From the NCBI GenBank assembly GCA_018340805.1, contig JACMZG010000008.1:24289587-24353586 (forward strand): a stretch of DNA of 64,000 bases, read 5' to 3'. The notes under the pieces are model-generated. The model was given only the letters and a program-made list of their open reading frames with translations. It had not been told where the DNA came from and searched no databases. Source of the stretch: Microvelia longipes. Its lineage: Eukaryota; Arthropoda; Insecta; Hemiptera; Veliidae. This document shows, piece by piece, positions 48,244-59,058 of the stretch. The position numbers and the translations under genes were made by a program. Position 1 is the stretch's first letter. Every line of letters starts with the position of its first letter.

Positions 48244-51200
48244 GTTATAAGGTTATAACTAAAGGTTATAGTTGGTTTACAATAGTAATTAATGGTGAGT
48301 AATGATAACCAGTAGTTAGAGTAGTAACCAGTGATGGTTGTGTTTTGGACATCCAAACTTAAAACAGACCCAAGCAGCACTAAATAGCAAATAAAATAAC
48401 AAATGCAGAGAACTCCACGATATGTAGGTCGAACTACTAGCCTAGTAGGTAGTCAATTATACCCATTTTTTGTGGACTCTTACATCATAATAAATACATA
48501 AATCTTTCCTTAGGTTTTAGACTGAAAGAAAAATGGTTCACACTGTTCTGATTTAACATTTACAACGACTGTAATAAATCTTAGTAGGGACAAGCCTGAC
48601 AACAAATAATTTATAATTTATTTTTGAGAAACGTTGGTTACAGAAATGATATTGTAACGTTTTAATAGACAGGTATATTAGTAGCTGAAGAAAGTGTTAA
48701 CATCCAGGATAAAACAGGTCGTTTTTCCTTTTGATGTTTAATAAAAAATAGTATAATTAGAGAATATTAATTATAATATAAACTAATTACAACAGTAGAC
48801 TAAGGAAAGTGTCGTTTTAAGCCCCTTGCAGAGCTTCAAAGTAGAGTAAAAAATGTGTCATTTTTAAGTCCCTTCTTAACCTTTACGCTGTTCTAGGAGG
48901 GGCTAAAAAAAAATTAAAACTTAAAAACCTTTAAATGACAGCATATTATTAGTACGGAAAAATTAAAGCGTATTTGGGCAAGGATACGCTTTTATTTTTT
49001 TATCTAATTAATAATAAAATTAATACGCTATTAGTTTGATTATCTAACTGAAGATCGTAAAAAAGAAAACAAACTAACCTAAGGTTAGAGTTAGGTTATA
49101 AGTCTATAGTTAGGTTATCTGGTAAAACTGTAGATATACTTGCCGTATTAAAACGAAACTTAGTATAATTATTTATTGCGCTAAGGGATGTGTTCGTACA
49201 CATTTTTAACTCAATTGCATTACTTTTCGATTATTTTTTAAAAAGGATACAAGTTATTTGATAACATTGAATTAGGGCTGATAATGAAATGAAACTTACA
49301 CATAGGTCTAATGTACAACTATATAGTTGTACATTAGACACGCATATGCGTGCCAAATTTCAAATCAATCAAAACATTTTTCTACGTTTCATGACTTTTC
49401 GAAAGGTTTGCTTTTTTTCAGGATTATGACGTCATAACAAATATTTTCCAACTAAACATGAAGTTTCAATTCTCAAATATAAACACACTGGAAGCTACGA
49501 TGATAACAGACACACACATACATACAGACAGGCAACTTTTTATAAAAAACTACTCAAAAGGTCTTAAAAACATCTGACACGGGTAATTCAGGTGAAATCC
49601 CAACTTCGTGGACAGAGGATCAAAATTGAGATTTTGAAGTTGATGCTAATCAAAAGCATGCTTCTTTTAAAGATTGTAACAAAACATTACTAACCTGAAT
49701 TATGCATACTTAGTTACCCAGAATAGAGATACACACTGAGAATAAGTTTAACAGCGCGATGTTACACATTTTACGATCAGTCTTGATGTTTATCTAATTT
49801 TAAAAGCCCGCCAAAAATTATAATCTAGATCATTTTTATCCCTCCAATAGGCGGGATAAAATATATCAATAAAACTCGTTCTGAGATTGATTATTGGCGG
49901 ACAGTCAACTAATCAGACCCAAACCTAAAATTGATATTACTAATTACAAATGTGTAAATGTAGCAAAAATCTAAAATGGGTTTCATTTTTCATAAACACA
50001 AAATTTTCTAATAAGGCTTATTAAAAGCCTTATAACTTCTAAATCGGTAGTTGAGAACAGTGTTTACTTCGGAGTGATGGTTTAACTCGATTGTTTACAT
50101 GAAACGATGCGGTTCTAGCTAACCTTTTCCTTAGTTTATAACTGTTTGTAAACATGTCCGTCCAGCTGTTTGTCATATTTCAAAAGCGATACGCAGAGTT
50201 GAGATCTAATAGCTTTACAAAAAGAAAGGGTTAAACCCATAAAATGTTCTATGTCAACACTTTGAAATAAATAAAAAACTTTTCATTTCTAGAGAAATAT
50301 CACAATAAAAAAATTAAATAATAACACAGTCATGTTTACTCTATAAAACAAATAAAGTATAATACTAATGTTTATAATATAAGACCATATATTTAGATAG
50401 AAGCTGTTAGGTAAAACATTTAATTCGAATCTTAACATTTTTTGTTTCCGAGCAAAATGAAGCCAACAATAACTATAACATAACTATAGGCGCTTCTAAA
50501 TAAAGTTAAAATTAAACATATTAAGTAAACATATTGTAGAATTGAAGTCGTTCTTTTCCTAATAGTAAAAGTTAAAATTAAAAGTTGGTAATGGGTTTTC
50601 CGGGGTTATACTATAAGGTATTATAAAGAGTATATAAAGTGATGTAAATATTTCGCCAACTTTAATAAATAGGGGTTAAGTTAGAGCATTGAGAACGTAC
50701 CCCACCTAAGGTGGTTCATGTATGGTGAATACTCTGAAGGGCTGAAAGACCAAAAACAGGCGTTTTTATTTAATAGCAGACATGTCTAAGAGGTAGGGCC
50801 AACACGGGGTTTCCCCCTGAGAACCATGGAATACTTTACGCATAGAAGTAGACTACAAGTAGTGAGTAGAGTAGAGCGGAATACGTACAGAACAACACAT
50901 CGATATGTTCGGGGGCTAGAAGCCCCACCCAAACCACTCCTACATCACGAAATTACATTCGTCTTAACTTAAACAATTAATTCATAACTTATTTGATTTA
51001 AATTTTCATTCATTTCCTCAAAATAACTCAGATCTATTTTTAGATAGTCCTAGTTTAAAAAAAAAGAAGTTATGTTGGCTAAACTGAAAAAATCGATTTC
51101 GTTAAAATCAGCTGTTTTCCAATGTGTCATTTAAAAACTGAAGTGAACCCGGGAATTTTTGATTTTAGATAATATTAACAATGATAACAAAGTGAAATAT

Positions 51201-51290
51201 CGTAGAAATAATCAAATTAAAAGTTTTGTTATGTGATTTTATAAAGAGTTAGAACATTTTAGAAGTTAGAGGTTAAAAAATATAGGTTAT
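48244..51290. other. Noncoding DNA upstream of nardilysin
   Basis: Apart from family A copy 6 and a family B-like patch near 50690-50760 nothing is recognised. The nardilysin promoter must lie in the right end of this stretch. No TATA box stands out because the whole region is AT-rich. Confidence 0.45.
49130..49600 (-). repeat. Family A dispersed repeat, copy 6 (partial)
   Basis: Reading the plus strand it shows AAACGAAACTTAGTATAATT, CATGACTTTTCGAAAGG, GATTATGACGTCATAAC, GAAGCTACGATGATAACAG and the AGGTCTTAAAAACATCTG block, the reverse of family order. The GCGAAGCGAG end is missing. Confidence 0.65.
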
Positions 51291-51296
51291 AAAAGC

Positions 51297-51342
51297 ATGG
51301 ATGTGGGGCAAACACGATAAATACATGGTTTTTATTGAATGA
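51297..51342 (+). promoter_or_regulatory. Two short upstream ORFs before the nardilysin start
   Basis: ATG at 51297 opens a seven-codon ORF ending at 51320. ATG at 51325 opens a five-codon ORF whose TGA (51340-51342) overlaps the nardilysin ATG at 51339. If these bases are in the 5' UTR, the overlap could limit or couple initiation at the first Met. Transcription start not known. Confidence 0.35.
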
Positions 51343-52078
51343 ATCGTTTGTTCAGGTTTGGCAGTGTTCAGAACGCTGTTAAATTCATAAAAATGTCAAA
51401 GAAATGTAAATTAGATTCTGGTTTAGGAGGTTCTGCAAGAGTTTGTACGGGTAGGGATGTACAGTCGAGTATAAAGACAGAAAATGAAACCAAATCAGGG
51501 TACGTGTACTTAACTCCACCACAGAAATCTCCTACTGATAAGAAAGAATACTCCGTCATTAGGCTAACAAATGGTTTAACAGCATTACTTGTTACTGATC
51601 ACCCCGTGATGGAAATATCTGATAAGCCTCCATCGGAACAATCAGATAGAGTATCAGAAAGCACAGATGGGGCAGAGAGTGGAGGTGAAACTTCATGGAG
51701 TGAAGTGAGTGATGATGAAACAGAAGAAAAAATAGCAGCTTGTGCTCTCTGCGTCGGTGTGGGAAGCTTTAGCGATCCCAAAGACATTCCAGGCCTTGCT
51801 CATTTCCTCGAACATATGGTTTTCATGGGAAGTGAAAAGTATCCGACTGAAAATGAATTTGACGCTTTCATAAAACGGAAAGGAGGAAGTGACAATGCTT
51901 CAACTCAATGTGAACACACAACTTTTTATTTTGAGTGCCAAGACGAGTACATGCAGGAAGCTATGGATATATTTAGTCAATTTTTTATTTCACCGCTAAT
52001 GAAATATGAAGCAATGGCTAGAGAACGACAAGCTATTGAATCTGAATTTCAAATGGCCATACCTTCAGACTCTCATAG
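51339..52078 (+). CDS. Nrd1: Nardilysin exon 1 (N-terminus, acidic region, zinc site)
   Basis: Codes residues 1-246 plus two bases of Arg247. The donor is TCATAG/GTATGT; the ORF running to 52106 is intron read-through. Contains PGLAHFLEHMVFMGSEKYPT and GGSDNASTQCEHTTFYFE, both signature blocks of the M16 family. Confidence 0.93.
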
Positions 52079-55000
52079 GTATGTATGTAGGTATATGAAG
52101 AACTAGTTCCTTCAAATATATGTTAAAAACAAATATTTCATTAGTCACTAAAACTTAATATGTTTGGTTTAGCCTCTCTTTAAACGGAACAACCTTAATA
52201 CAATAATTCTTTGCAGTTGGATTAAGCTAACAGGTTAACCTTTTTTGTCATATTTTTTAACTACCCAATAAGATCTATACTTCTTCAAAGAAATAGAATA
52301 CATTAATAGTATCTTTATGGCCCATAATAAAATCTGTTTTGTAAGAGAGAGTGGAGTTCTCAAGGTGCATGTTAGAAAGGAATTTAATTTAATTATCCAA
52401 ATGAAATTAAGGATAAAACAACAATAAACCATAGTATGCTTACTTTGCATAAATTAATCTAATTCTTCTAAGTTAGTCCATTTTTTAGGATTAACATGAT
52501 AATTGATATACAAATACATAGGTTTATGTACAAATAAATAAATAAATTTAGATGTTATTAAAATAAAAACATTAATGAGTTATAGCAAACTAAAAAACAA
52601 AGTGATTGAACTATGTACTGGTTAATTATCTTGACCATTTATATGGATATGGGAAGCTTAGAGTCTTAGAGGACTATTATAGCAATAAAAGCTTTCTCAG
52701 TGCAGTGTTAAATTGTTTTAATAACATATATTTACTCATACATTGTGGTATATTCCAGGCGTAGTCAATTATTGTGTGCACTAGCAAATGATCAAAATCC
52801 AGCCAAAAAATTCATGTGGGGTAATTTAGAAACCCTCAGAGACAACGTAGAAGATAAAAAACTTTATGAATCCGTTCATGAATTCAGGAAAAGACATTAC
52901 TCAGCTCACAGAATGACATTAGCAGTGCAAGCTAGACTACCACAGCATATACTAGCTTCTTGGGTCCATGAGTCGTTTTCAAAGGTAATTAAAACAATGA
53001 TAACTAAAATATCCTAATTAGTAAAAGAATTTATAAAAGCTCAGTAACAAGCAGGAAATAATCTGATGAAATCTTATTCAATAAATATCAACCACTGTAT
53101 TTTATCATTTTTTAATAAAAATGAAAAATCACAAAAAAAACTTTCTTCTATTCAAACATTTAATAAGCAGATGTTTTAGAAAGAGCATGAATGGAGTTTA
53201 ACTTTGGAGAGACTTTTTATTCTTTCGTTCTAATTAATTATAAACAATTATAATTATATACAAATATAATTATTATAATTATATAACAATTATTATCAAG
53301 ACCATTAGTTCATTAATTTTAAGCAGTAAAACAAGAGAGGAGTTCATCAATTATTTTATTTGCAGAGATACTTTCTTTTACCAAATTTTCACAATGAAAA
53401 TTACATTTTATAGAATATATCTCCTGCATTAATTTAAATAACAAGATTAAAAATAAAAGTAAATTTTAATTAAAAAATTATATCCATTATTTTAAAACGT
53501 GATTTTAATTAAAATATTTTTTGTATTATAATTAATCTATTTCGAAATAATAGTATTCTCACATTTGTTTAGGTTGAAAATAATAATTTAGGACCAGATG
53601 ATCTGAGCATGACAGAGCCTCCCTTTGACATGGAAAAGTTTAATAGAATTTACTATATAGAACCTGTGAAGGATATATGTGAAGTTGAACTGACATGGCC
53701 TTTACCTCCTCTACAACATCTTTATAAAAAGAAACCTTTAGAGTATATATCCTGGCTGCTCGGGCATGAAGGAAAAGGGGGATTATTGAGTTGGCTTAAA
53801 AAAAGTGTGTGGGCACTAGGAATAGTAGCTGGAGAAGTAGATGATATTGGCTCTCATTCGCTCTTCTCTTTAGTTTCAGTAAAAATACACCTCTCAGAAG
53901 AGGGATTTAAAAACTTAGATAAATGCTTGGATGCCACTTTTTCTTATATAAAGCTTCTTCAAGAAAAAGGTCCTGTAGAGAGGATATTCCAAGAAATCCA
54001 AAAAGTATCTGATATGAATTTTAAATTTTTTGATGAAGTGAGCCCAGTAGAAAACGTAGAGAATTTGGTGGAAAACATGCAACTTTATCCATCTGAACAT
54101 TATATATCTGGGTCTGAGCTTCATTTTGAATATGATCCAGATGAAATTAGAAAAATTTTAGATTTAATTACTCCAAATTCTGTTAATATTATGGTGAGTC
54201 ACAAAAAAATTGGAGAACAATATGATTTAGATCAGACTGAAAAATGGTTTGGTACCAAATACACAAGTAGACCAATACCAAATACATGGCTTGAATCTTG
54301 GAAACAGGGTGACAAAAGGAATGAATTTTATCTTCCAGAACCTAATATTTATATTCCTGATAAATTTGATTTACATCCAGTAGATGGTGATAATGCACAA
54401 GATAAATATCCTAGAAAAATTAGTAACAATGATAAAATGGAACTTTGGTACAAAGAAGATGTTAAGTTTAAACTTCCACAGGCTTATATTTATTTTTATT
54501 TAATTTCATCAGAGCATCAAGTGAATTCTGTCCAAAGGACTATGGTAGATTTATACACAACAGCATTAGGACAATTACTAACTGAAGAAACCTATCCTGC
54601 AGTTGTAGCTGAAATGGGCTACACTATTTCTTGCTTAGAAAAAGGTTTAGTGTTTTGCATTTATGGCTTTGATCAAAATCTTCACCTCCTTGTCAATAAA
54701 ATTAGTGATGGTATATTAAGCTTTAAAGAAAATTTAACACCAGACCTATTTGATGCAATCAAAAGGTTACAAAATAGGTATTACACCAATCAAAATCTTA
54801 AAACTAATGTATTAGCTAAAGATTTAAGAATGTCAATTACATTAGATCAATACACTTCAATGACAGAAAGATTAAATGCTTTGGAAGAAATTACTTTTGA
54901 AAAATTATTAGATTTCAGTGATAAATATTATGAAAATATGTATATTAAAGGACTTATTCAAGGAAACATACCTGAGAATAAAGCTAAAGAAATATCAGAA

Positions 55001-55780
55001 AGATTAACAAATAATTTAGTGAAAAATAAAATTACAGAAAAGCCAGAAGTTAGAGTTTGTAGATTAGAAGAGGGACAAACCAACGTCAGAGCAAAATCTT
55101 TTAATCCTGACGATACAAATTGTATTACTGTGACTTATTTTCAACACCAGCCAGGCACTATAAGAGAGTACTGCCTTATTGAAATACTTATGATGTTGTT
55201 AGAGGAACCATTATTTGATACTCTAAGGACACAAGAACAGTTAGGATATGATGTATCATGTACCACAAGAGACACTTATGGTATACTAGGATTCAGTATA
55301 AGTGTGGTATCGCAAAGAGATCTAGTAACAGTAGATCATGTAGAGGAAAGAATAATATCATTTTTAAAAACATCATTAAAAAGATTAAAAACAATTTCTA
55401 AAGAAGAATTTGATGAAGCCGTCACAGCAATTATAAAATTGAAACAATACAGCGATGTTCATCTTAAAGAAGAAGTAACAAGGAATTGGACTGAAATTAA
55501 AAACGGCGAATATGTTTTTGATAGATTAGAAAAAGAAATTCAATTCCTGCAAAATATAAAACCAGAAGAAGTTTATTCATTCCTAGCAAAACAAATCGGT
55601 TCTAAAGGAAGATTTTTATTAGTTCAAGTAGTCAGTGAAAAAGAAGACACACAACCTGATCTTACTAGTATTAAACTTTTGTCTCCACAAACAGGCAAAG
55701 CAGGGCAAAGATATATAACAAATATAGCTGGGTTTAAAAAACAGTTACATGTTTACCCGCCATCTTTAATAAATAAATAA
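51339..55780 (+). CDS. Nrd1: Nardilysin (NRD convertase, M16 metalloprotease)
   Basis: Three exons, 51339-52078, 52759-52984 and 53573-55780, give 1057 residues, close to the usual 1050-1150. The inverted zinc motif is HFLEH (H155, E158, H159), with the downstream Glu ligand expected at E236 in ERQAIESEF. An acidic Ser/Glu/Asp stretch (about 97-131) sits just before the catalytic region, the feature that separates nardilysin from insulysin. The C-terminal half has EEPLFDTLRTQEQLGYDV, with R874 and Y881 matching the substrate-binding pair of the family. The enzyme cleaves before Arg in dibasic sites and also acts as a protein partner. The first 18 residues are basic and amphipathic, suiting a mitochondrial presequence, with a second Met at 19. 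An in-frame TGA lies directly before the ATG, which supports this start. If Nav is one minus-strand gene, this gene is nested in its intron. Confidence 0.96.
52759..52984 (+). CDS. Nrd1: Nardilysin exon 2
   Basis: The acceptor TATATTCCAG ends at 52758 and the donor TCAAAG/GTAATT follows 52984. It completes Arg247 and codes 75 codons including LLCALANDQNPAKKFMWGN and HYSAHRMTLAVQA, matching the region after the zinc site in nardilysins. It ends in phase 0. Confidence 0.92.
53573..55780 (+). CDS. Nrd1: Nardilysin exon 3 (rest of the protein)
   Basis: The acceptor TTTGTTTAG ends at 53572. 735 codons and TAA. The first visible Met (53609) is internal; the exon really opens VENNNLGPDDLS. Contains WLLGHEGKGGLLSWLKK, ENVENLVENMQLYPSEHYI, EKWFGTKY and the LRTQEQLGY block, and ends PPSLINK. 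Confidence 0.95.
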   Translation, partial: VENNNLGPDDLSMTEPPFDMEKFNRIYYIEPVKDICEVELTWPLPPLQHLYKKKPLEYISWLLGHEGKGGLLSWLKKSVWALGIVAGEVDDIGSHSLFSLVSVKIHLSEEGFKNLDKCLDATFSYIKLLQEKGPVERIFQEIQKVSDMNFKFFDEVSPVENVENLVENMQLYPSEHYISGSELHFEYDPDEIRKILDLITPNSVNIMVSHKKIGEQYDLDQTEKWFGTKYTSRPIPNTWLESWKQGDKRNEFYLPEPNIYIPDKFDLHPVDGDNAQDKYPRKISNNDKMELWYKEDVKFKLPQAYIYFYLISSEHQVNSVQRTMVDLYTTALGQLLTEETYPAVVAEMGYTISCLEKGLVFCIYGFDQNLHLLVNKISDGILSFKENLTPDLFDAIKRLQNRYYTNQNLKTNVLAKDLRMSITLDQYTSMTERLNALEEITFEKLLDFSDKYYENMYIKGLIQGNIPENKAKEISERLTNNLVKNKITEKPEVRVCRLEEGQTNVRAKSFNPDDTNCITVTYFQHQPGTIREYCLIEILMMLLEEPLFDTLRTQEQLGYDVSCTTRDTYGILGFSISVVSQRDLVTVDHVEERIISFLKTSLKRLKTISKEEFDEAVTAIIKLKQYSDVHLKEEVTRNWTEIKNGEYVFDRLEKEIQFLQNIKPEEVYSFLAKQIGSKGRFLLVQVVSEKEDTQPDLTSIKLLSPQTGKAGQRYITNIAGFKKQLHVYPPSLINK

Positions 55781-56072
55781 ATAGGTTACTCTCACATATA
55801 GAGCTTAAACAACGAAATCTAGTAAAATTAAATCCTGCCATAGATAATGATTACAAATAAATCTAACTACTGAAATTGCTTACTCATGCCTGTTTCTGTA
55901 ACATATTTTGACGTAATATTTTACAAAATTACCGTGAAGTACCTTATAATGATTTCTAATTGCCAACAGGATAATTATCAAAAATTTTACAGCAACAGGC
56001 CTGTGGTTAAATACTTTAAAATTTATTATTTGCTGTTTTCAAAATTTATAATAAAAATGAAATTCCAAACTT

Positions 56073-56078
56073 AATAAA
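56073..56078 (+). terminator. Possible nardilysin polyadenylation signal
   Basis: An AATAAA lies about 290 bp after the stop. Other AATAAA words overlap the stop codon itself (55769-55785) and occur near 55856, so the site used cannot be chosen from sequence. Confidence 0.3.
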
Positions 56079-56654
56079 TTACGACTGTAACAGTTTTGTT
56101 TTATTTATTATTAATCTTAATCTATTATAACTCCTGTTTTCATTGCTAAAAATGTTACCTATAAATGCTACTGATCATAAAACTTATAACTGTTGATATT
56201 AGTTATAATGATTTGGTAGTAATTTATTAAGCTTAAATGGATTTACCAACGATTATGTAGTATACCACATAGTATACTACATTATGAAGTATACTACATA
56301 ATGCTTGGGATTTACGTACTAAGTTCTTATTTATTTTTGACTCAAAATTGGAGAAAAATATTATTTACAAATTAAATAAATTGTATGCTTTTTTTTAATA
56401 ATTTTTATTTAGAATAATAAAAAAAATTATTGTACATGCTAGCTACTTATTAATTAAAATTTTATAACTAAAACGTTTTTATATTATTTTAACCTTCTAA
56501 ACTAAATTCAATATAAATTATTTGTACTTTGATTTCAACTATAAAATTCCTTAAAAGTATGATTGTGACTACAAAATTTAGATTCACCAATTATTTCCTT
56601 CTAATTTTATGCTTCTTATAAGGCCAATACAAAATAATTGGGTGTTGGTACGGT
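56079..56654. other. AT-rich DNA downstream of nardilysin
   Basis: No gene. A small triple repeat of GTAGTATACTACAT-like words at 56254-56301 forms palindromes. Confidence 0.45.
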
Positions 56655-57385
56655 GTCGGGTGTGGCACCTTAGAACTTTTCCTCATTACATCAGATTGGC
56701 TACCCTCATCCTCCCTACTTCCGACTCACTTTGCTCTTCACAGAATATGAAAATCTGCAAATTTATATAGCAACACCTCTTCAGACTCCCTTGTCCTAAT
56801 ATAGTAAATACATCTGTTTCATTCCCAGCAGTTACCCATCTAGGCACTGACCACGCTCGATGATGCTTTACTTATATGATCCAACAAATATCATGGATAT
56901 ACTTGGTGTACTTATTTATTAAGTATAGGTATACACTTGTACTGAATTTCAACTTAATTGTATTATTTTTCAATTTTTTAAAATCGTATACAAGTCATTT
57001 GATAAAAATTGAACTAATGCTGATAATAAGATGATACTCGGCACATATGTATGACTACATGCATGCTTAATCTCCAACCGAATTATTAATTTTCAAAATT
57101 TTTGCTGAATCATTATTGTGGGTTAGTAACGTCATAAAAAAAATCTGAATACCACCACTAGACCTAATGATTGATTTTTGTAGCAAGTTTCAACTCTAGC
57201 ATAAATGATACAATGATAGCAGACACACACACATACAGACAGGAAACTTAATAAACACTACTCAAAAGGCCTTCCAGATAATTCTGGTGGTATCACGGTT
57301 TTAGAGTTGTTTGCAAACACAATACTTTTACTATATATGTAAAACTAAATACGGTATAAATAAGGAAAAGTAAAAATAATAAAAT
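56655..57385 (-). repeat. Family A dispersed repeat, copy 7 (near full length)
   Basis: In minus orientation. The left end shows the complement of the GATGTAATGAGGAAAAGTTC end block and CGGAAGTAGGGAGGATGAGG. The right end has the complement of TTTATACCGTATTTAG and AAAGTATTGTGTTTGC. Middle blocks follow the family order. Confidence 0.7.
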
Positions 57386-58052
57386 AAATAATATTCAAAT
57401 TTGTTAAAAATACTTACTGTAATAGTGTTGGATTTGATTATTTGAAAGCCCGTAATGAATCAGAGAGAGAAGAAATTGATTGGTTTATCACACTGATCCC
57501 TTCTAGTTGTGGGTCAGAATAAACTAATAGAATTCCTTACCCTCAGTGATTGTTAAAGAAAAATCAATTAATCAAAGCCATAACTGTTACTCTAGAGTTA
57601 ATTTATTATTGGGAAAATATTAATGTAAAACATGCTAACTATCCAATATAAATGTTGTTCAAGTTAGGAAACAAAGGCAATATTAGTCTGACATTATTGT
57701 AAGATCCAGTTTTACTATGAGCACTGCCATCTTTATTTTTCCTTTCAAATATTAACAATTCTTATTATTTTGTTTTTAAGGTGAAATTTGTCATATACAA
57801 CACAAGTTTGGAGTTACTGGTTAATTATTACTCAAAACAATTATCATATACTCTGCTAGGCATAGAACAAAGCTTCTATGCTTATTTCATTTATATTATA
57901 TACTTTATAAAAAAATTATTCTGAAAATATAAAAATTACAATACTCTATAAAAAGAAATATGTTCATGATTAAAATAAAAAAATAATTGTATGGTTCAAC
58001 TAGAAAAAGACAGCTATCCAAATAAAACCAAGCAACAGAATGAATGACTTAC
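57386..58052. other. Nav intron segment without features
   Basis: Directly downstream (minus strand) of the Nav exon ending at 58053. AT-rich, no further exon recognised. Confidence 0.5.
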
Positions 58053-58204
58053 ATTAGTGCTGAGCTGTTGAGTGAGAGTCTGGACCTTCTCCTGAGACTC
58101 TGTAAGTTCTTTCTTAAGTTTCCTAACTTCATGAGCTTGTTTTTCTTCAGCAGTACTGTATAGAGAAGAAGCAGTAGATACAAGACTAACTGCACTGCCA
58201 TGCA
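58053..58204 (-). CDS. sick: Neuron navigator middle exon (coiled coil)
   Basis: The minus-strand acceptor TTGTTACAG precedes 58204 and the donor ACTAAT/GTAAGT follows 58053. It opens with two bases of a split codon, then HGSAVSLVSTASSLYSTAEE and RKLKKELTESQEKVQTLTQQ. This is the navigator block leading into the central coiled coil, C-terminal to the Ser-rich region and N-terminal to the ATPase. It ends in phase 0. Phases join perfectly to the exon 60912-61132, whose last base G completes a Val codon. The following exons are not found leftward in the window. Confidence 0.85.
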
Positions 58205-58579
58205 CTGTAACAATTAATCAATTAAAATTAATTAAAAATAGGGGTAAAAGGTGACAGTATGATTAAAGCGATATCAAATTTGATTGATTTATAATAAATA
58301 GAAAGATATTATTAATCACTCTTTTAACATACTTTTAGCAAATTTTTGAAGAAAAAATGAGCTTATGAGGTTGAGGTCATGGAGGTTGGTGAGGGGGTGG
58401 ATTTTTTGGACGGGGGACTCACTGATCAAGAATACACACACACACACACAAATATATATATCCAAGAACGCTTTCTTGGATCAAAATGAAACTTGGAACA
58501 AAAATCAACATTGTTGATGTCTCAAACTGTATTCTTTACAAAATATGTATGACGTCATTAACCCACAAATGAACCAAAT

Positions 58580-58582
<3 letters not shown>

Positions 58583-58651
<69 letters not shown>

Positions 58652-58736
58652 TATATATATATAAATATTTTAATTTAATTTATTAATTATTATTTTAATT
58701 TATTTATAAATTATTTAATTTATATATATATATATA
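58583..58736. repeat. TA-rich microsatellite
   Basis: Alternating TA with a TTTAATTTATTAATTATT middle section. It lies in a Nav intron. Confidence 0.9.
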
Positions 58737-58875
58737 AAGTTTCCGAGTAGCTCGGAAACTTCCTTTCTCTACAGACCGACGAAGACGTATGTCGAAAATT
58801 TTCTAAAATCCACAACACCTATATTTTCACCCTCTGTAAGTTATTATTATTATTATTATTATCTTTAATGTTTTA

Positions 58876-58877
<2 letters not shown>

Positions 58878-58936
<59 letters not shown>
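58878..58936. repeat. TA microsatellite
   Basis: A pure TA run of about 58 bp directly before the second copy of the CCAAGAACG block. Confidence 0.9.
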
Positions 58937-58938
<2 letters not shown>

Positions 58939-59058
58939 AAGAACGCTTTCTTGGATCAAAATGAAACTTGGAACAAAAATCAACATTGTTGATGTCTCAA
59001 ACTGTATTCTTTACAAAATATGTGTGACGTCATTAACCCACAAAAATGAACCAAATCA

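Larger units (their letters stand above)
58461..59058. repeat. 475-bp spaced direct repeats enclosing TA arrays
   Basis: A block of about 120 bp opening TCCAAGAACGCTTTCTTGGA (a perfect-armed hairpin) occurs at 58461-58580 and again at 58936-59058, almost identical. Both have distant family A words (AAACTTGGAACAAAAATCA, GACGTCATTAACCCACA). Between them are two TA arrays (58583-58735, 58878-58936) and a 23-bp palindrome AGTTTCCGAG-TAG-CTCGGAAACT at 58738-58760. Confidence 0.75.

Noticed and set aside
58738..58830. Hammerhead-ribozyme-like layout (CCGACGA, GAC-GTAT-GTC hairpin, GAAA, then an ATTTTCTAAAAT hairpin followed by C)
   Set aside because: The invariant U of CUGANGA is replaced by C, and no stem I can be formed next to the core. 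Chance similarity is more likely.
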